Source: Rapana venosa (taxonomy: Eukaryota; Mollusca; Gastropoda; Neogastropoda; Muricidae). Taken from it: a DNA stretch of 64,000 nt. This document shows positions 10,611 to 23,001 of the stretch, piece by piece. The position numbers were made by a program, and so were the translations under genes. Position 1 is the first letter of the stretch, and the number at the start of each line of letters is the position of its first letter. The DNA lies in NCBI GenBank assembly GCA_028751875.1, contig CM054165.1:27282589-27346588 (forward strand), read 5' to 3'. The notes below the pieces were generated by a model that saw only the letters and a program-made list of their open reading frames with translations, was not told where the DNA came from and ran no database searches.

Positions 10611-10870
10611 AGTTTTGCGATTAGAAGAAAGTTGATGTTGGGTCCCTATGGCATGGCTTCGGTTTTTATCGGCATTAAGTTTTAACTTGTTCTTGAGTCA
10701 TCCGGTTTTGAATGTCTTGAAGGCTGTAGGACAAATTTGTCAGGAGGGAAGGCAAGTTTTCAACAGTATAACTGCACTGAGCTGAGTATCTCGGCAAAGA
10801 AATGATTGATCAATAAGGTGGTGGTTTATTATATGTGAGAAGTGGTCAGTGTAGAGAGTAAGAGAACCAG
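10611..10870 (-). pseudogene. L2-like RT fragment, minus strand
   Basis: On minus this reads a TLYT-FSHIIN stretch, a degraded FADDTQL (FAEILSS) and then NKLKLNADK near 10690, typical of the L2 RT between the catalytic box and the thumb. It abuts the (TTA)n tail of the plus-strand L2 copy, which suggests that copy inserted into a pre-existing L2-like element. The copy-2 counterpart is 26985-27244. Confidence 0.55.
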
Positions 10871-11019
10871 GGCCCAGGACAATGGTTGCAAAACTTGTTC
10901 AAAATGAACTGTTTGGCATCTTCAACACCTCGTCCTGTTCTGTAGGCAACTGCTAGGTGGGTCATGGTCTTTCTCGGTAGCGGAGGAAAGAGGAGAGATT
11001 TTATGATCTTTTCTAATGT

Positions 11020-12250
11020 TTTCATCACAAGTTTCCGTATTAGCAGGATTGTGGTCGATATAACATCAAAAGCTTTTGCAAAAAATCTATGAAAAGAACT
11101 CCAGTAAAATTCATTTTATTCACATTAACTAACCATCTGTCTATAAGTTTTACATAGGGCAGTGTGGCATGAGTGTTTGCTCTGAACCCAGATGATTGGG
11201 GTGAATAATGGCTGTTTTCTTTTAAATGAGTATGTAGCATTTATTAATGTGTTTCTCTAATGGTTTTGAAAGGACAGATAGAATTCAGATGGGTCTATTA
11301 GTTAGAGGGGTCTGTTCGATCTCCTGTTTTATACAAAGGAATAATTATCTTGCTTAAACATTATTTCGGAAATGTATTTTTCCTTATACAAAGATTAAAG
11401 ATGTATGTGGAGTGTGTCTCAAGCTATAACTGGTGCAGCTTATTTCAGGATGTTACCATTCAGACATCTAGGCCACAAGGTGCTGTTTGCTTCATACTGG
11501 TGTTAAAGAAAGTAAATTACTTCATGCAAACTCATACATGGAATTTTTAGACTTCGAGTTAATATCTTTTGTGGCTGCAGAAGGCTTCTAAGTCATTCAA
11601 GTCATTAGTTTTTGAGTTATTCTTTGGGTTATTATTCGATATGAGGCTAGTTGCAAAGTGGTTGTTTAAGTCATCTGCAGAGATTTCATCTAAAACACTT
11701 TCTGTTTTATTTACGATTCTTTTTGGTTAAGATGGTTACAGCTTTCCATACAGACTTGCTGTCTTTTTTTTGTTGATAAGATCTTCCAAGTATTTCTTTT
11801 TTCAGCGCGTAGGTGGTAGGTTACATATTTTTTTGCTTTTTTATTCTTGATTCCTTCCTTTTTTCAAAGATAATCTCTTTTGTAAATATGTTTTTGTATT
11901 TCTTTTGTCAGACATGGAGGTTTTGATTGGTAGTTGACTCTTTTGGTTTGAAGTGGAGACATGCTTATTATAAATACTGTCAAAATATGTAACATAGTTC
12001 TCTGGACTGATTCGGGTCAGTACACTGATAATATACATGTTTTTAAAGGCGAATTTAAGACAAATCATTGACAGCGTGTATTTGAAAGTGGCCTGACTTG
12101 AGTAACGGATGATGCCCTGTGATGTAGATATCGGCTGTTTTATCAAACACGGAATGAACAAGGCCTTCACTAAAGGGAGGATGCGCTGATTACAGTACAG
12201 CACTTTTAACCTGATCACCCTGAAGGTCAACCCGGTACATCGTTTGTCCA
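11020..12250 (-). pseudogene. LINE-E (Jockey/CR1-like) linker and N-terminal RT
   Basis: Minus-strand text begins with a 136-codon open stretch (11841-12251) resembling the linker between endonuclease and RT. It then gives an IPLYKTGDRTDPSN segment (RT motif 0/1, about 11280-11330) and GVLFIDFAKAFDVIDHNLL (motif A, clean only in copy 2 at about 27400-27480). In copy 1 motif A is broken by extra A and T bases. This is the upstream part of the ORF2 whose later pieces lie at 6790-6990 and 3090-3818, so roughly 4 kb of other repeats have been inserted between motifs A and B. Confidence 0.65.
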
Positions 12251-12572
12251 CTAATACTTGTCAGGGATGTATTGTTTTCTTACACTTTTCAAATAGTCAC
12301 TACACACAAAAAACCTTTTTTAAATATATTTTATACTATCTTTTTTTTTTAATGCAAGAATAATATTTCCTGCATTCTGATTAGATAAAGTACACACTGG
12401 GCCAGGTGTTTTTTGCTTTCATGCAGTTGTTTACCACAAAACCTCAGATATGACACCCTCGTCATTTTTTGCTATGGGTATGGCGATCCGATCTCTCTAT
12501 CAACTTGTAAACAACAGTTCTAGGCCACTCTTCCCCATCTGCTCGTCAGTCTGAAATGATATAAAGATATCG

Positions 12573-12640
12573 TATGGAATTGTAAAGTTGTGAATCTGTA
12601 AAGCAACAAATCAAAGCACTTTTATTCCTGCGGTTACAGG
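12573..12640 (-). mobile_element. Decayed L2-like 3' tail fragment
   Basis: GGAATTGTAAAG-TTGTGAATC followed by ACAAATCAAAGCACTTTTAT resembles the L2-like 3' end at 12838-12960, with a worn tail. Confidence 0.4.
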
Positions 12641-12837
12641 GAAGCATAAAAAATAAATGAAACGGCTGAAACAATATTACAGTGGAAAAAGCCTTTACTC
12701 TGCTGCTCTATAGGCGTCCAAATCCTCTCTCAGCAGGACATCCTAACCATTGCCGTGACATGATTTATTTAGCAAAACCTTTGAAATTCACATTTTGTTT
12801 AAAACCATTACTGATTTGGTCACAGTAATATTGTAAT

Positions 12838-12960
12838 AATAATGAATGGAATTTATATAGTGCTGGATCTTGCAAAGGACAAATCAAAGCACTTGCATTA
12901 AACCTATTCTTACACAGTCATGCAACCAATAACAATTAATAGTTTTTAAAAACAAATTCT
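12838..12960 (-). mobile_element. L2-like LINE 3' tail fragment
   Basis: AATAATGAATGGAATTTATA and TAGTGCTGGATCTTGCAAAG, then ACAAATCAAAGCACTTGC, match the 3' ends of the L2-like copies at 8785 and 10610, in minus orientation. Only about 120 bp of the 3' end is present. Confidence 0.7.
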
Positions 12961-13508
12961 AGGGCCCCTTTTTACAAATCCTAGAATCAACACTGCAGTG
13001 TCATTGAATCGGCATTTTGCTTTAGTTTGGGGGAAATGTTATTGAATTTTTCATCAGTCTTGACATCATGACAGCAGAAAACCTTTCATTTTTTATTTTA
13101 TTTCGAAGATAATGGAATAAGCACATGTGCTTTTTCACATCCAGTCCCTGTGTGTATTGCATTTCAGTAGAGATCCGTTGTATTGTATCATTATCTACTG
13201 CTTTCAGTCACAGTAGATTTCTCTCTTGACAGGGTAATTGGGATGCTCTCTCTTTGGGAGAGCATCGTTGCCACAAGAGCGCTGCCACTTTTTTTTCTTT
13301 ATAAAGAAAACGTTTCTGATGGACATGAAATGACAGTAAAGCACACTGGCATCATGATCATGTGTAGGACATAATCCCAGTGATGCAGTGTGGCTGCCTC
13401 TTGGTGAAGTTAAAGATGGTTGTATGCGCAGTGATTTGAGAATAATGAACCTCCACAGTTCTATTGACAGAACGAGGATTCATAAAAGGTGTTTTGGTCT
13501 GTTTGCAG
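12961..13508. other. Unassigned sequence upstream of candidate exon
   Basis: This stretch holds no recognised repeat or gene apart from a perfect 9-bp hairpin (GATGCTCTC / GAGAGCATC) at 13242-13266. If the exon at 13509 is real, this is intron. Confidence 0.4.
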
Positions 13509-13619
13509 ATAAATGCTGAGAATTCCTCCACCCTCTTCAGCATTGAGGATCACAGCATTGCACTGATATCACCACAGGCAGATGATGAGAGTTTGGGAAA
13601 GCAGTGGAGAGCTGTGACA
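13509..13619 (+). CDS. Candidate internal exon of an unknown host gene (37 codons)
   Basis: A pyrimidine-rich acceptor (GGTCTGTTTGCAG) precedes and a donor (A|GTAAGG) follows a 111-nt open stretch, exactly 37 codons, so the exon would be phase-symmetric (0-0). Its product begins INAENSSTLFSIEDHS, contains SPQADDESLGKQ, and has balanced amino-acid composition unlike the surrounding AT-rich text. It lies in the unique spacer between the two duplicate copies, away from LINE fragments. I do not recognise the protein, and no neighbouring exon was identified with confidence. Chance splice-like signals around a short open frame remain a real alternative. Confidence 0.35.
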
Positions 13620-15894
13620 GTAAGGGATAGAGAAGTTCACGTGCATGGGTTGAAACTGTTCGCTTCAGCGCGGAGTTCCCTGTTTCTGTTAAATTCACTC
13701 TAGTCCCCCTTCCTCATCAACAATGGGCATTTTGAAGATACTTGTTTAGAAATGGCTGTGTGTAATAAACAGGGGTGGATAGCAGAAACATTCATCTTCA
13801 TAATTTTCTCTCAGAAAAAGTGACCAACAAAAACACAGAAAGTTACCAAGGATGAAGTCCATTTCTCTGAGATGGCAGTGGTCAGTTTGCAAACTCTGAA
13901 AGGATTCATTACCTTTTAGGCTTTGATTCATTTGGAGTAAATTTCATCTGGCAATCAGGATTTCTGTTACCAAGAGGGTTGGACTGTGCGAGGAAAGATT
14001 GGTGTAAAGGTGAATTTATTTTCTTTGCGTTAAATTTGCTTGGTGAGCCGTCAGATGAGCATCCACAGGCCAAAGAGATGACAGGATGATCGTGTTCACA
14101 GTCATGAAAAAGTACAACTGCAAAGTGAAGTTGAGGAGGTCTAACAATGTTGTGGCTTTTATCAAATTTTACTTTTCACTCCACATAGACATTGGATGGG
14201 GACTTGCATCCGTTTTTTTGAACAAGGGCAAAAAGTATAATGTTTGTGGTCCGGTCTGAAAAAGCAGCATATCCATATACCTTGTGAAGTCTTGTGGAAT
14301 GTTTTATAATCTGTTCCTACTCTGAAGTAAAGTTTTGCATGAAGCTGAAAGCCGAGCTCCTCAGTTGTGTGAGAAAGACTGAAGAAACTGCACATTGTAT
14401 TCTGATTACTTGAGATATCCATAAATGAAAACACAAAGAGAAATAAGATCATACAAAATACTGATGGAGATTTATCAGTTTGCACTACACCAGACTAGGT
14501 CAGATGAAGAAAGGAAGAAATGAAATGGGAGAAAGCTTAAGGGAGGTAATCTGTATGATAGCGTTGTGATAACTGTTCAAATGTGCAGCTTATTGCATTA
14601 TTTTGAAGTGCTGGCTTTTACACCCAAAAACTAATCATAAAAATTTCAGGACTTTTGGATTTTCATCTCAGTGGGAAGTTTGACTATTTAACAGAAGGCA
14701 GAAACATTCCCCTTTTGTCTGTTGAGTTAACAGAGTAAAAAAACACAAATATTTTTTGTTAACTGTTAACAGACATTAGTAAATTTAGAATGGGAGTAAG
14801 AGATACCTGACGATTAAAATTATTTTTTTTTGTATTTTTGTTAACTAGCCTTCTCCACAGAAGTTAGTAAAAATATAGCAATGGAAAGATTACATGAAGC
14901 TTTTTTATTCTTATTTAACAGGAAGTCGATTGATTTATATAAGGAGACAGCTATGAACTTGTCACAATTTATGAAGAGACGCAGTAGTGATAATACTTCC
15001 AGTTCGCCTTGTAATTTGCCACATCCCACCCAACCTTTTGAACGGCTCACCGGGCCTGTTGGCTCCTGGATTCCATCCCATTATTTCTTGCATTTTTTGG
15101 GGGAGTCATCACGTTCTCTCCACATACATGCCTGCTATTTCATCTTGTGGTAGGTATGGGGTTTTCTTGGTGGGAGGAAGTGTAAGATCAGGAATGTAGG
15201 CACTATAATTTATAGAGTGTCTGAAATTCGAGGATGACACAGGTGAATAGGTGTGAGGTGGGTGGCAAGTACATACACGGACCCTTCTGGAATGCCCAAC
15301 ATGTGCCAGAAATGTTCTCACCATGGGCTACTCTTCATGACAGATGGATTTCAAACGTGCGTGTGTGTGTGATGGTGTGTGTGTGTTCAACACAAGGATC
15401 TTGCTTTGTAGCCAATCCGAAAGACGTGCAGGAGAATGGGGGTTATAACCAGGTTTTAATGAACTGGAGAGCCACGGAAACGCCTCACGACATAGACAAA
15501 GCGATGACACATGCCTTGGCCCCGATGAGTGACTGCAGATTGTCACTAAACGTAATACACATCGACCTAGCCTGAGTGAGCTGTGTTTGACTGAGCTGAT
15601 ACTGCCAACTCACCTCTGTTCCAGTTTAGACACGGATGTGTTTCTCTTAATAGGGAAATGACGTGCGTAAGTCTTTGTGTGATACTCAATGTTGTGCATG
15701 GGATTCCGTTATTTTCTGGGTTAGTAAGCAGGAGCACTGTTTTCTAAGCCGCAGCACACGAGTTGTAGAACAAAAATTCCCCAAAAATGATTTCAAAACC
15801 ATGTGCAGGCTTTTATCCGCAAGATGAAAAAGTGCAAAGCAACAGGACTATTGAATTAGCCATCCAGTAGCAGTCGTTGTGTCAGGTATTGGTT
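13620..15894. other. Unique spacer, no gene recognised
   Basis: AT-rich DNA with short open frames (the longest is a 113-codon plus frame at 15234-15575, containing a GT run near 15358-15390). No domain, tandem unit or known element end was seen. Confidence 0.4.
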
Positions 15895-16080
15895 GTTCCA
15901 GACACACTTTTCCAATGCACAGTGTCTTGTAAAATCCGAAGAAAAGCCTATTTTATCCAGACACACTTTACAATACACAGTGTCTTGTAAAATCCGAAGA
16001 AAGCCTATTTTATCCAGACACACTTTACCTGTAGTGCACAGTGTCTTGTAAATCCCAAGAAAAAAAGCTATTTTATCAAG
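15895..16080. repeat. About 63-bp tandem repeat, 3 units
   Basis: Three imperfect units are built on CAGACACACTTT, GCACAGTGTCTTGTAAAATC and CGAAGAAAGCCTATTTTATC, starting near 15898, 15957 and 16015. They keep a readable minus frame (VCLDKIGF recurring), but the frame is not clearly a gene. Confidence 0.9.
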
Positions 16081-17370
16081 ATTCAGTAGCAGCTGATTTG
16101 CTGCTTTTTCTGGCCAAAACACAAGTTTGGGATAGGTTGACCACTTTGGTGGACTGACACCGTTTAAACGTAGTTGAAAACATGAGATTTGGCTTAAACG
16201 AGACTCAGAAGCAGGCAATTTGACTGCAACACTTTTTAGTTTGGAGGAAATTTATGGAATATTAGCTTTGTACGGCTTTTTGCTTGACATGCAAAATGAA
16301 TGGAATCGATCTTGGAATGCACAACTAGCCCAGCAGTAGTGATCATAAAGAGATGATGTGTGTGCTTGCTTGAAAAAGATCGGGAAAAGTGAAGACAAAA
16401 CCTATTCGTAGGAGGCTGTCATTGTATACACCAAGGTGAATGCTCAAAACCAGAAATACGGTATAGGAAGTCTTTTTTTAGCTAGAAGGATAGGAAAGTA
16501 ACTTTCATGGGGGAAAATTTTGCTCTGTTTCTATTTTTTGTTATGGTGTACATCGGCTGGTGAACTGTTCTCTTCGATTTTTGGAGGACTCCGACTAATT
16601 TTCTGTAGGAAAAGTTTTTTGTCGCTGTTGACAGATATTCTAATATTTTCAATGACTCTTTCTTCGTGCTGTTTGAGTGTGCAACTGTGGGTGCCCTCGA
16701 AAAACTCGTGTTTTCAGAGGTAAAGGATTGTAAATCAAGGCAGAAAATCCTTAGTCGTTTTTCATGAATGAAAAGGCCATGACAACAGGAGAGTGGTAGT
16801 AAATGTTGATTGAGTGATGACATTGGAAAGAGAAATGTTCCTGGTCCACACATATGTGGACCATGTGGAAAGATGCGACATTCATCGTTGTGGCAACCAT
16901 TTCCGTTCACCAGTTAGCTTTAGGGGGCACCTCTGATCAGTTCACAGACTGTCAGTGTTTTCCAGCGGAAAATCAAATTATTGGTTCTTGTTTTTTATTT
17001 AAACTTACCCATTTTGAAAGCTCCAGTTTTTTGTAAAAGATGTTCATCAGTAAATGTCAAGTTGCTTTCTGTCATTGATAGTAGTAGCAGGAAAAACAAA
17101 TGGAGGGGAAGGTAGAAGTGGAGACTGAGGGCTTTGCCACTTGGCTCCCCCCCACCCCCCTTCCCTTACAGTTTCTACACCATGCTCCTCTTAGGGCCTA
17201 GGCCTGTACTCCCGATGTACAGGGTTTGGAATGAGTTCTAGCCTGGTAGTTGATGTCTACAGGTAAGACTATGGTCTCAGGGTCATAGAAAAAGCTGACA
17301 TTGCGTAGGTACTGAGAACCAAGAACCGAGGATGAGAATCAAGATAGAAAGCTGTGATGAAAAAGAGTGA
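16081..17370. other. Unique spacer, no gene recognised
   Basis: A 142-codon minus frame (16482-16910) and shorter ones exist but show no domain. C-rich text at 17148-17165 and a donor-like CAG|GTAAGA near 17260 were noted. Copy 2 of the large duplication begins at 17371. Confidence 0.4.
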
Positions 17371-18433
17371 TGTGTTGTTTGTTTGTGTTGTAACAGCAAA
17401 ACACAATGGTCAATGGTCCGAAAATGTATAAAGTGGCAGAAAAAAAATCTCACCGCATGTTGCAAAATGTAAACAACCCACGATGTGGAGAGTGTGATTC
17501 AAATGGAGTCATTGATGTGGATGACACAGGCCCCTTTTGCCAAGGACAGCACTGGAAAGCTTAAATGCATGTTGCCTTTATTGCTGCAGAGATTTGTTTA
17601 TCAAAAATGATCACTGTGAGTTTTGGCTGCCCCAAATTTAGGCAGACTGAAAATCAGAATTCCAAGATCTACTTCATTGCATTAGTTTATGTCCTCAGAT
17701 GTGCAAAAAAACATTTTGTTGTTGTTGCTGATTTAATTGTGTAATTTAATGTGGCAATGTGAATTGTTATGTCAGTGCAAGCCAGTGAAAAGGCAGAACC
17801 CATGCGGTCCCATAAAACTCTGGGACCATGCAGTGTTGATCTTCTTTGTCCATCGCTCAAGACAGTGACTGTTGTTGTCTGTCTTTTGACGGGAGTGAAA
17901 ATGCTTCGCGCTGAAGTGAAGTGCCTGACAAGCCAGGCCCAGATGTTTTGACTTTGTGTGGTAGAGAATTGTTCTCTTTCCGTCTTTTGGAAATAAGGGC
18001 TGGAGAATGGACCAAGAGGCAGAAAAACAGACAAGTAGGAGGTGTCAGGAAGAAATGGAAAAAAGGCAGAGAAACAAAGAGAAGGATTTAAAAAAAGAAA
18101 GAGGGATTGCTACACAGATGTGCAGAAGGTGGGGTTGCTTTTCTTAATGACAGGACCCCGGCATCCCCACAGGGGGAACTGTGTTCATGGGTAGTAGGAC
18201 TCTGTGTGTGTGGGTTGATGTTCCTCATCTCGAGATCGCAGGTTCACCAAGGGGGAGATTTGGCGTATGCAACCTTTTTTTATTTTTAAGGTAGCTGTAT
18301 TTCGACTCCAGGAATGGTGTCTAAACATGACACGTGAGTGCAAGTGTTTGGTTTTTAAAAAGTCACCCATTCCTATTCGCACAAAATGGCCTACTCTTCT
18401 GAAAAGTGGAACAAGTTTTTATGCATGCAAGAT

Positions 18434-18934
18434 GCTCTGCGTGTGTTAGCACATGGGGCCTCAGTTTCTAGTCTCATCTGAAGGACTTTGAAGGGAGTGG
18501 AGTCAGCACTGATGTGAACTCCAGGGTAAAATCCCCTGACACTGTTGCCTCCGTGGTGGCTCAATCCTGAGCCGGTCAGAATCTGAGTGCAGCGACTCTG
18601 AACCCTAGGCTCTTCCTTGCCCTGTCCCGCCTCTTTGTCATTTCCTGGTGGGGATGTGTGTCCTGCTGCTGTCAGTGGTGACTGTGTGTTGTTTTCTGTG
18701 AAAAAGGTCAGTGAAATCAGGATCACCACCAGTCTCCCAGCCTTGCCAGTGTCAAGGAAGAAGAAGCCACCAGAACCCTGACCTTGTTCCTCAGAGCCTG
18801 GGCCCTCAGCGTGTGCTGCCATCTCATGAACAGGTCCCTCCCTGCTGCTGCTGCTGCTTCATGATGGAGGGAGGACCAGGATCACTGTGCCCCAGTAAGT
18901 GGAAAGAAGGGCTGTCCCTGTGGTGATGGATTGT
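18434..18934. other. GC-richer block, copy 2
   Basis: Counterpart of 2060-2560. It differs by a short substitution cluster (TCTCATCTGAAGG versus TCTTGTCTGAAGG, and GACTTTGAAGG versus GACTTTTAGGG) near 18472-18492. Function unknown. Confidence 0.3.
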
Positions 18935-19234
18935 GCAGTGTCAGTGTTGATTTCTAGGCTGATGACCTTGCAGGGATCCCAGTTTTTTTTTAATTTTTAA
19001 TTTTGGCGCAAAACTATGTGAGCAATGAGCCCTAATGGACGCAGGGAAAAAAAAAAACAAACGCTAACGCATTTTTATTTTCAAGAGGTGGTGATAGATT
19101 TAGTACAAGACTTTTTTTTCATCCAGCCCTAATAAATGGAGAAAAGGAAAAAGCTGCTAGAATAAAAATCAAAGCATAATTATATATACATATGAATAAT
19201 ACACAGACATGGATTATCAAACAGATGCACAAGA

Positions 19235-19283
19235 GGAGACAGAGACAGACAGACAGACAGACAGGCAGGGACTGGCAGGCAGT

Positions 19284-19318
<35 letters not shown>

Positions 19319-19326
19319 ATAGACAG
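19235..19326. repeat. (ACAG)n/(GGCA)n microsatellite, copy 2
   Basis: Identical in layout and length to 2861-2952. Confidence 0.95.
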
Positions 19327-19463
19327 TTGAGTCAGCAGACAGGCAAGACAGAGAGAGGAACAAGAAGTATGGAATCTGCTATAAATGTTGCATGATACAT
19401 TTGGAAGGAGTTATGTTGAATCACATTGTTTCATCTAATGATCTTTGATACATTGTTTTTTAC

Positions 19464-20192
19464 ATTTTTTCAGATTAGTGTCATTTTTTAGTTGGGAGGG
19501 AGGGGAAGCCTATTCCACAGCCAGCCCCCAGAATATGACTAGACTTGATTTGAAGGTTTCTCTTAGGTTAGAGCAGATTGATCCAATGAGAGTGTCTAAA
19601 ATCATTTACTGTTGAAGATGCTTTGGAATAAAGATGGGCATTTCATGCAAAGATCTTATGCATCAAAAACTCCTTACTGAAGAGAAGCTCTGGTCTTAAG
19701 GTGAAGAATGTTAATTATCTGACCGGTCAGCAACTGTTAAGAAAATGATGATTTTGTTAGGATAAGCTTTAGGGCGCGTTTATTTGCACCTCACTATTAA
19801 TGTCTGTAAATTAGTGCGGGGACCATATCCCACAGTGTAGATGCATAATCTATTGTTGTTTGAATGTAGAATAAAAGAATATTTTCTGGCATGCAGAGTT
19901 AGGAAGTTTTCTTATCGTTATGGAGTTGGTATACTTTTGAGGCAATGTTCTTTGCAGGTTTTGGAGGTGGCAGACCATAATAGGTTGTTGTCAATAGTTA
20001 TTCCTAAAATTTTGTGATTTGAGCTTTCTTCCAATTTTTCCATTGCCAATGTAGAGAAATGCGTAGATTTCTATTAAGGTTCTGTCGTTATTGTCTTTGT
20101 GGAAATAAGCATACATTTGTTTTCTTTGGATTGAAGGGCCCATATGGTGTTCAAGTGAGTCCATGCCTGAAGTACATTGATATATCCTTGCT
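19464..20192 (-). pseudogene. LINE-E C-terminal RT fragment, copy 2
   Basis: Counterpart of 3090-3818, the thumb and C-terminal part of a Jockey/CR1-like ORF2, with the same stops. Confidence 0.65.
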
Positions 20193-20544
20193 GTGGGACC
20201 GTGACGAGAGGCAAGGTAGAGGCAGGGTAGGGAAAGTGCGGAAACACACGCAATTCTAGCACAGCATTCATGGCAACATGTGTGTACAGCAACCAGGCAA
20301 AAGAAGACTCAGGCGAAGACAGCAGCTTTAGGTTGTCACTTTATTCAGCCTCCAGTACAATTCTAATGCTTGTGGGTGGATGGTCTCTATTAGCAACCCT
20401 GACCGACCCCTCCTATATATACACGCCAGCGAACTGCAAAGACAGCACCACACACTGTGAGCGTTTCGCCGATTGGCCCAAGATGAAGGAGATTTTGTGT
20501 TTTCTCATTGACAGCTTCAGTGGTGATTATCTTGCTGTCGTGTA
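20193..20544 (-). mobile_element. Putative solo LTR, copy 2
   Basis: Counterpart of 3819-4170, with the same TATATATA box and AATAAA order on the minus strand and the same undecided right edge. Confidence 0.4.
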
Positions 20545-21111
20545 ACGAAACTAGAAAACTTATATATCAAAAATAAAACTGGAAAGTACAAGCGTAAGAT
20601 GCATTATTGCATTTTTGCTCAAAAATCATTTGGCTGCAAAACTATTGGGCGGATTTAAAGCCTCTGACTAGATACACTTTTTAACCAGCCTGCACCCTAT
20701 AACTTTCGGTATAAAAACATTTAAAAACTTCAACAAAACTTAATTACGTGTTACGACTAGAAAAAAGAAGATATGCACCACAGTTTTGTATTACATATAC
20801 ATATTATTAACCCCAGCTGTCCGTGAGAGGAGTATTCCTAATTATCAGTGGTGCGAAAACACAGTTTTCTGGTCCTGCTGCACCCAAGCAAGCTTCTTAT
20901 AGCTGTTGTATGAGCGAAAATTTTTAACTATCTATAATACTACGAAATTAACCTACTAACATCTTCTGATCTTATATTAATTCCATAACGAAACCCAAAA
21001 ACATACCATACATTTACATTTTTATGTTCTGCATTTGGTAGAATTTAGTTGATAATTCTAACTTGATTTTACAAACAAGGAGGGCAGTTAGCTAACTTCT
21101 AGAACTCACCA

Positions 21112-22164
21112 CATCCTCTACATCCTTACAACTTACACTCTACTTACTACTTAATGTGAACTGTTTTTTAGTGATCTATCCTCTACACCTTCAATCTTAC
21201 TAGATACTTCATGTGAACTGTTTTATGATCTATTCCTCTACACTTACGCCGTACAATTTACTACTAATTCATGTGAACTGTTTTATTGATCTATCCTCAT
21301 ACACCTTAGCCTTCACATCTACTACTACTTTTCATGGTGACTGTTTTTAATGATCTATCCTCTACACCTTTCAATTACTTCTACTTTTTGTGAAACTGTT
21401 TTATGATCTATCCTTACACCCTTACAATTTACTACTACTCTCATGTGAAACTGTTTTATTGATCTATCCTCATACACCTTTACAATCTACTACTACTTCA
21501 TGTGAAACTGATTTATTGATCTATCCTCTACACTTACCCTTACCAATCTACTACTATTCATTGTGAAACTGTTTTATTGATCTATCCTTAACCTTACAAT
21601 CATTACTACTTCGATGTGAACTGTTTTATTGATCTATCCTCTACACCTTACACCTTTACAATCTACTAACTACTTCATGTGAACTGTTTTTATTGATTCT
21701 ATCCTCTACACCTTACAATCTACTAATACTTCATGTGAACTGTTTTATTGATCTATCCTCTACACCTTACAATCTATAACTACTACTTAATGTGAACTGT
21801 TTTATTGATCTATCCTCTACACCTTACAACCTTACATCTACTTCTAACTTCATCGTGAACTGTTTTATGATCTATCCTCTACACCTTACCGCATTACAAA
21901 TTCTACTACTACTTCATGTGAACTGTTTTATTGATCTTCCTCTACACTTAAGCCTTACTAGTTACTACTACTTAATGTGAACTGTTTTTATTGAATATAT
22001 CCTATACCCCTTACGCTTACATTACTACTACTTCATGTGAACTGTTTTATTGATCTATCCTCTACACCTTACAATCTACTACTACTTCATGTGAACTGTT
22101 TTATTGATCTATCCTCTACACCTTACAATCTACTACTACTTCATGTGAACTGTTTTATTGATCT
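21112..22164. repeat. 54-bp minisatellite array, copy 2
   Basis: Counterpart of 4738-5790. One unit near 22065 reads CACCTTACAATCTACTACTA where copy 1 has CACTTACAATCTACTTCTA; the rest of the irregular units agree. Confidence 0.95.
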
Positions 22165-22353
22165 AAATAGAGTTTATTTCACATGTTCTTCAATCGCACA
22201 ATAATTATGCTTTATTAAAGATTTGTTAAATAAGAATTAGAAACTGCTTTTTTTCGGTTAATATTAGGGTACATACTCTGCCTCTTTCTATATGATGCAA
22301 TAGACGAAAATATTGATTTACAACAAAAATTGAGAACTTCCTTGTGGTGAAAT

Positions 22354-22564
22354 GAATCAAGTCTTGATCAGTATTTCAAACAATCATATCATGAATATGA
22401 GCAGACAATTTGACTTAATAATGTTAATCTTATTGATTTCTTGCCTAGATCAGACCATAAGAATCAAGTCAGATCAGTATCTCAAAATCTTATCCATGGA
22501 ATATGAGCAAACAATATGATTAATAAGTTATTCTATTGATTTTCTTCCTAGATCAGACCAATGC
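22354..22564. repeat. 107-bp tandem duplication, copy 2
   Basis: Counterpart of 5980-6190. Confidence 0.9.
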
Positions 22565-22771
22565 TACTTTTAAGGGAGATAACTCGGGCCGTACTATTGA
22601 ATAACTGAAAGAATCGTTAAGACATTTCATGTAGGCAAAACATTAAAAATAACAAACAGTAGATAAAATACAAAGTAATTTAAAATTAGCTATATCAGAA
22701 TATTGGAAAAGACAACATATTTAGAATAATTATACTAACTAATATAAAATTGCAAAAACATCGTAAACATT

Positions 22772-22974
22772 AATACTGCAGTTGCATAGAGGGTGGAGAA
22801 AGAAAATGCTTATATATTGACCACAAAGCCAGTAATGGTTCACTGTTATCCTAATCTAAAGATAAGTAAAACATAATACTGGACAGCGTGCATAGAGGGT
22901 GAGAAAAACTGGACCATATATTGACCACAAAAGCCAGTAATGGTCTCGATGTTACTAATCTGAGATAAAGTGTA
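22772..22974. repeat. About 103-bp tandem duplication, copy 2
   Basis: Counterpart of 6398-6600. Confidence 0.9.
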
Positions 22975-23001
22975 GCGTGTGTCCACAGTACATTGCACTT
23001 T

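Larger units (their letters stand above)
995..12259. repeat. Large direct duplication, copy 1 (11.26 kb)
   Basis: This segment recurs in the same orientation at 17371-28625. Homology starts at a shared TGTGTTGTTTGTTTGTG and ends at a shared CTAATACTT. The offset is 16374 bp from about 2060 to 10850 with no net indel, including poly-A and minisatellite tracts, and 16366 bp after about 11250. The first 700 bp and about 10970-11160 differ by many one-to-few-base indels. Substitution clusters also occur near 2095-2117, 5690 and 5850. Where copies differ near 11040-11130, copy 2 keeps an RT reading frame that copy 1 breaks with extra bases, so copy 1 probably carries consensus errors there. The pair is either a very recent duplication or an assembly duplicate. 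Confidence 0.95.

Noticed and set aside
15234..15575. 113-codon plus-strand frame
   Set aside because: Contains a GT repeat translated as VCVMVCVC and shows no domain or splice evidence.
16482..16910. 142-codon minus-strand frame
   Set aside because: No recognisable motif; a chance open frame in unique DNA is the simpler reading.
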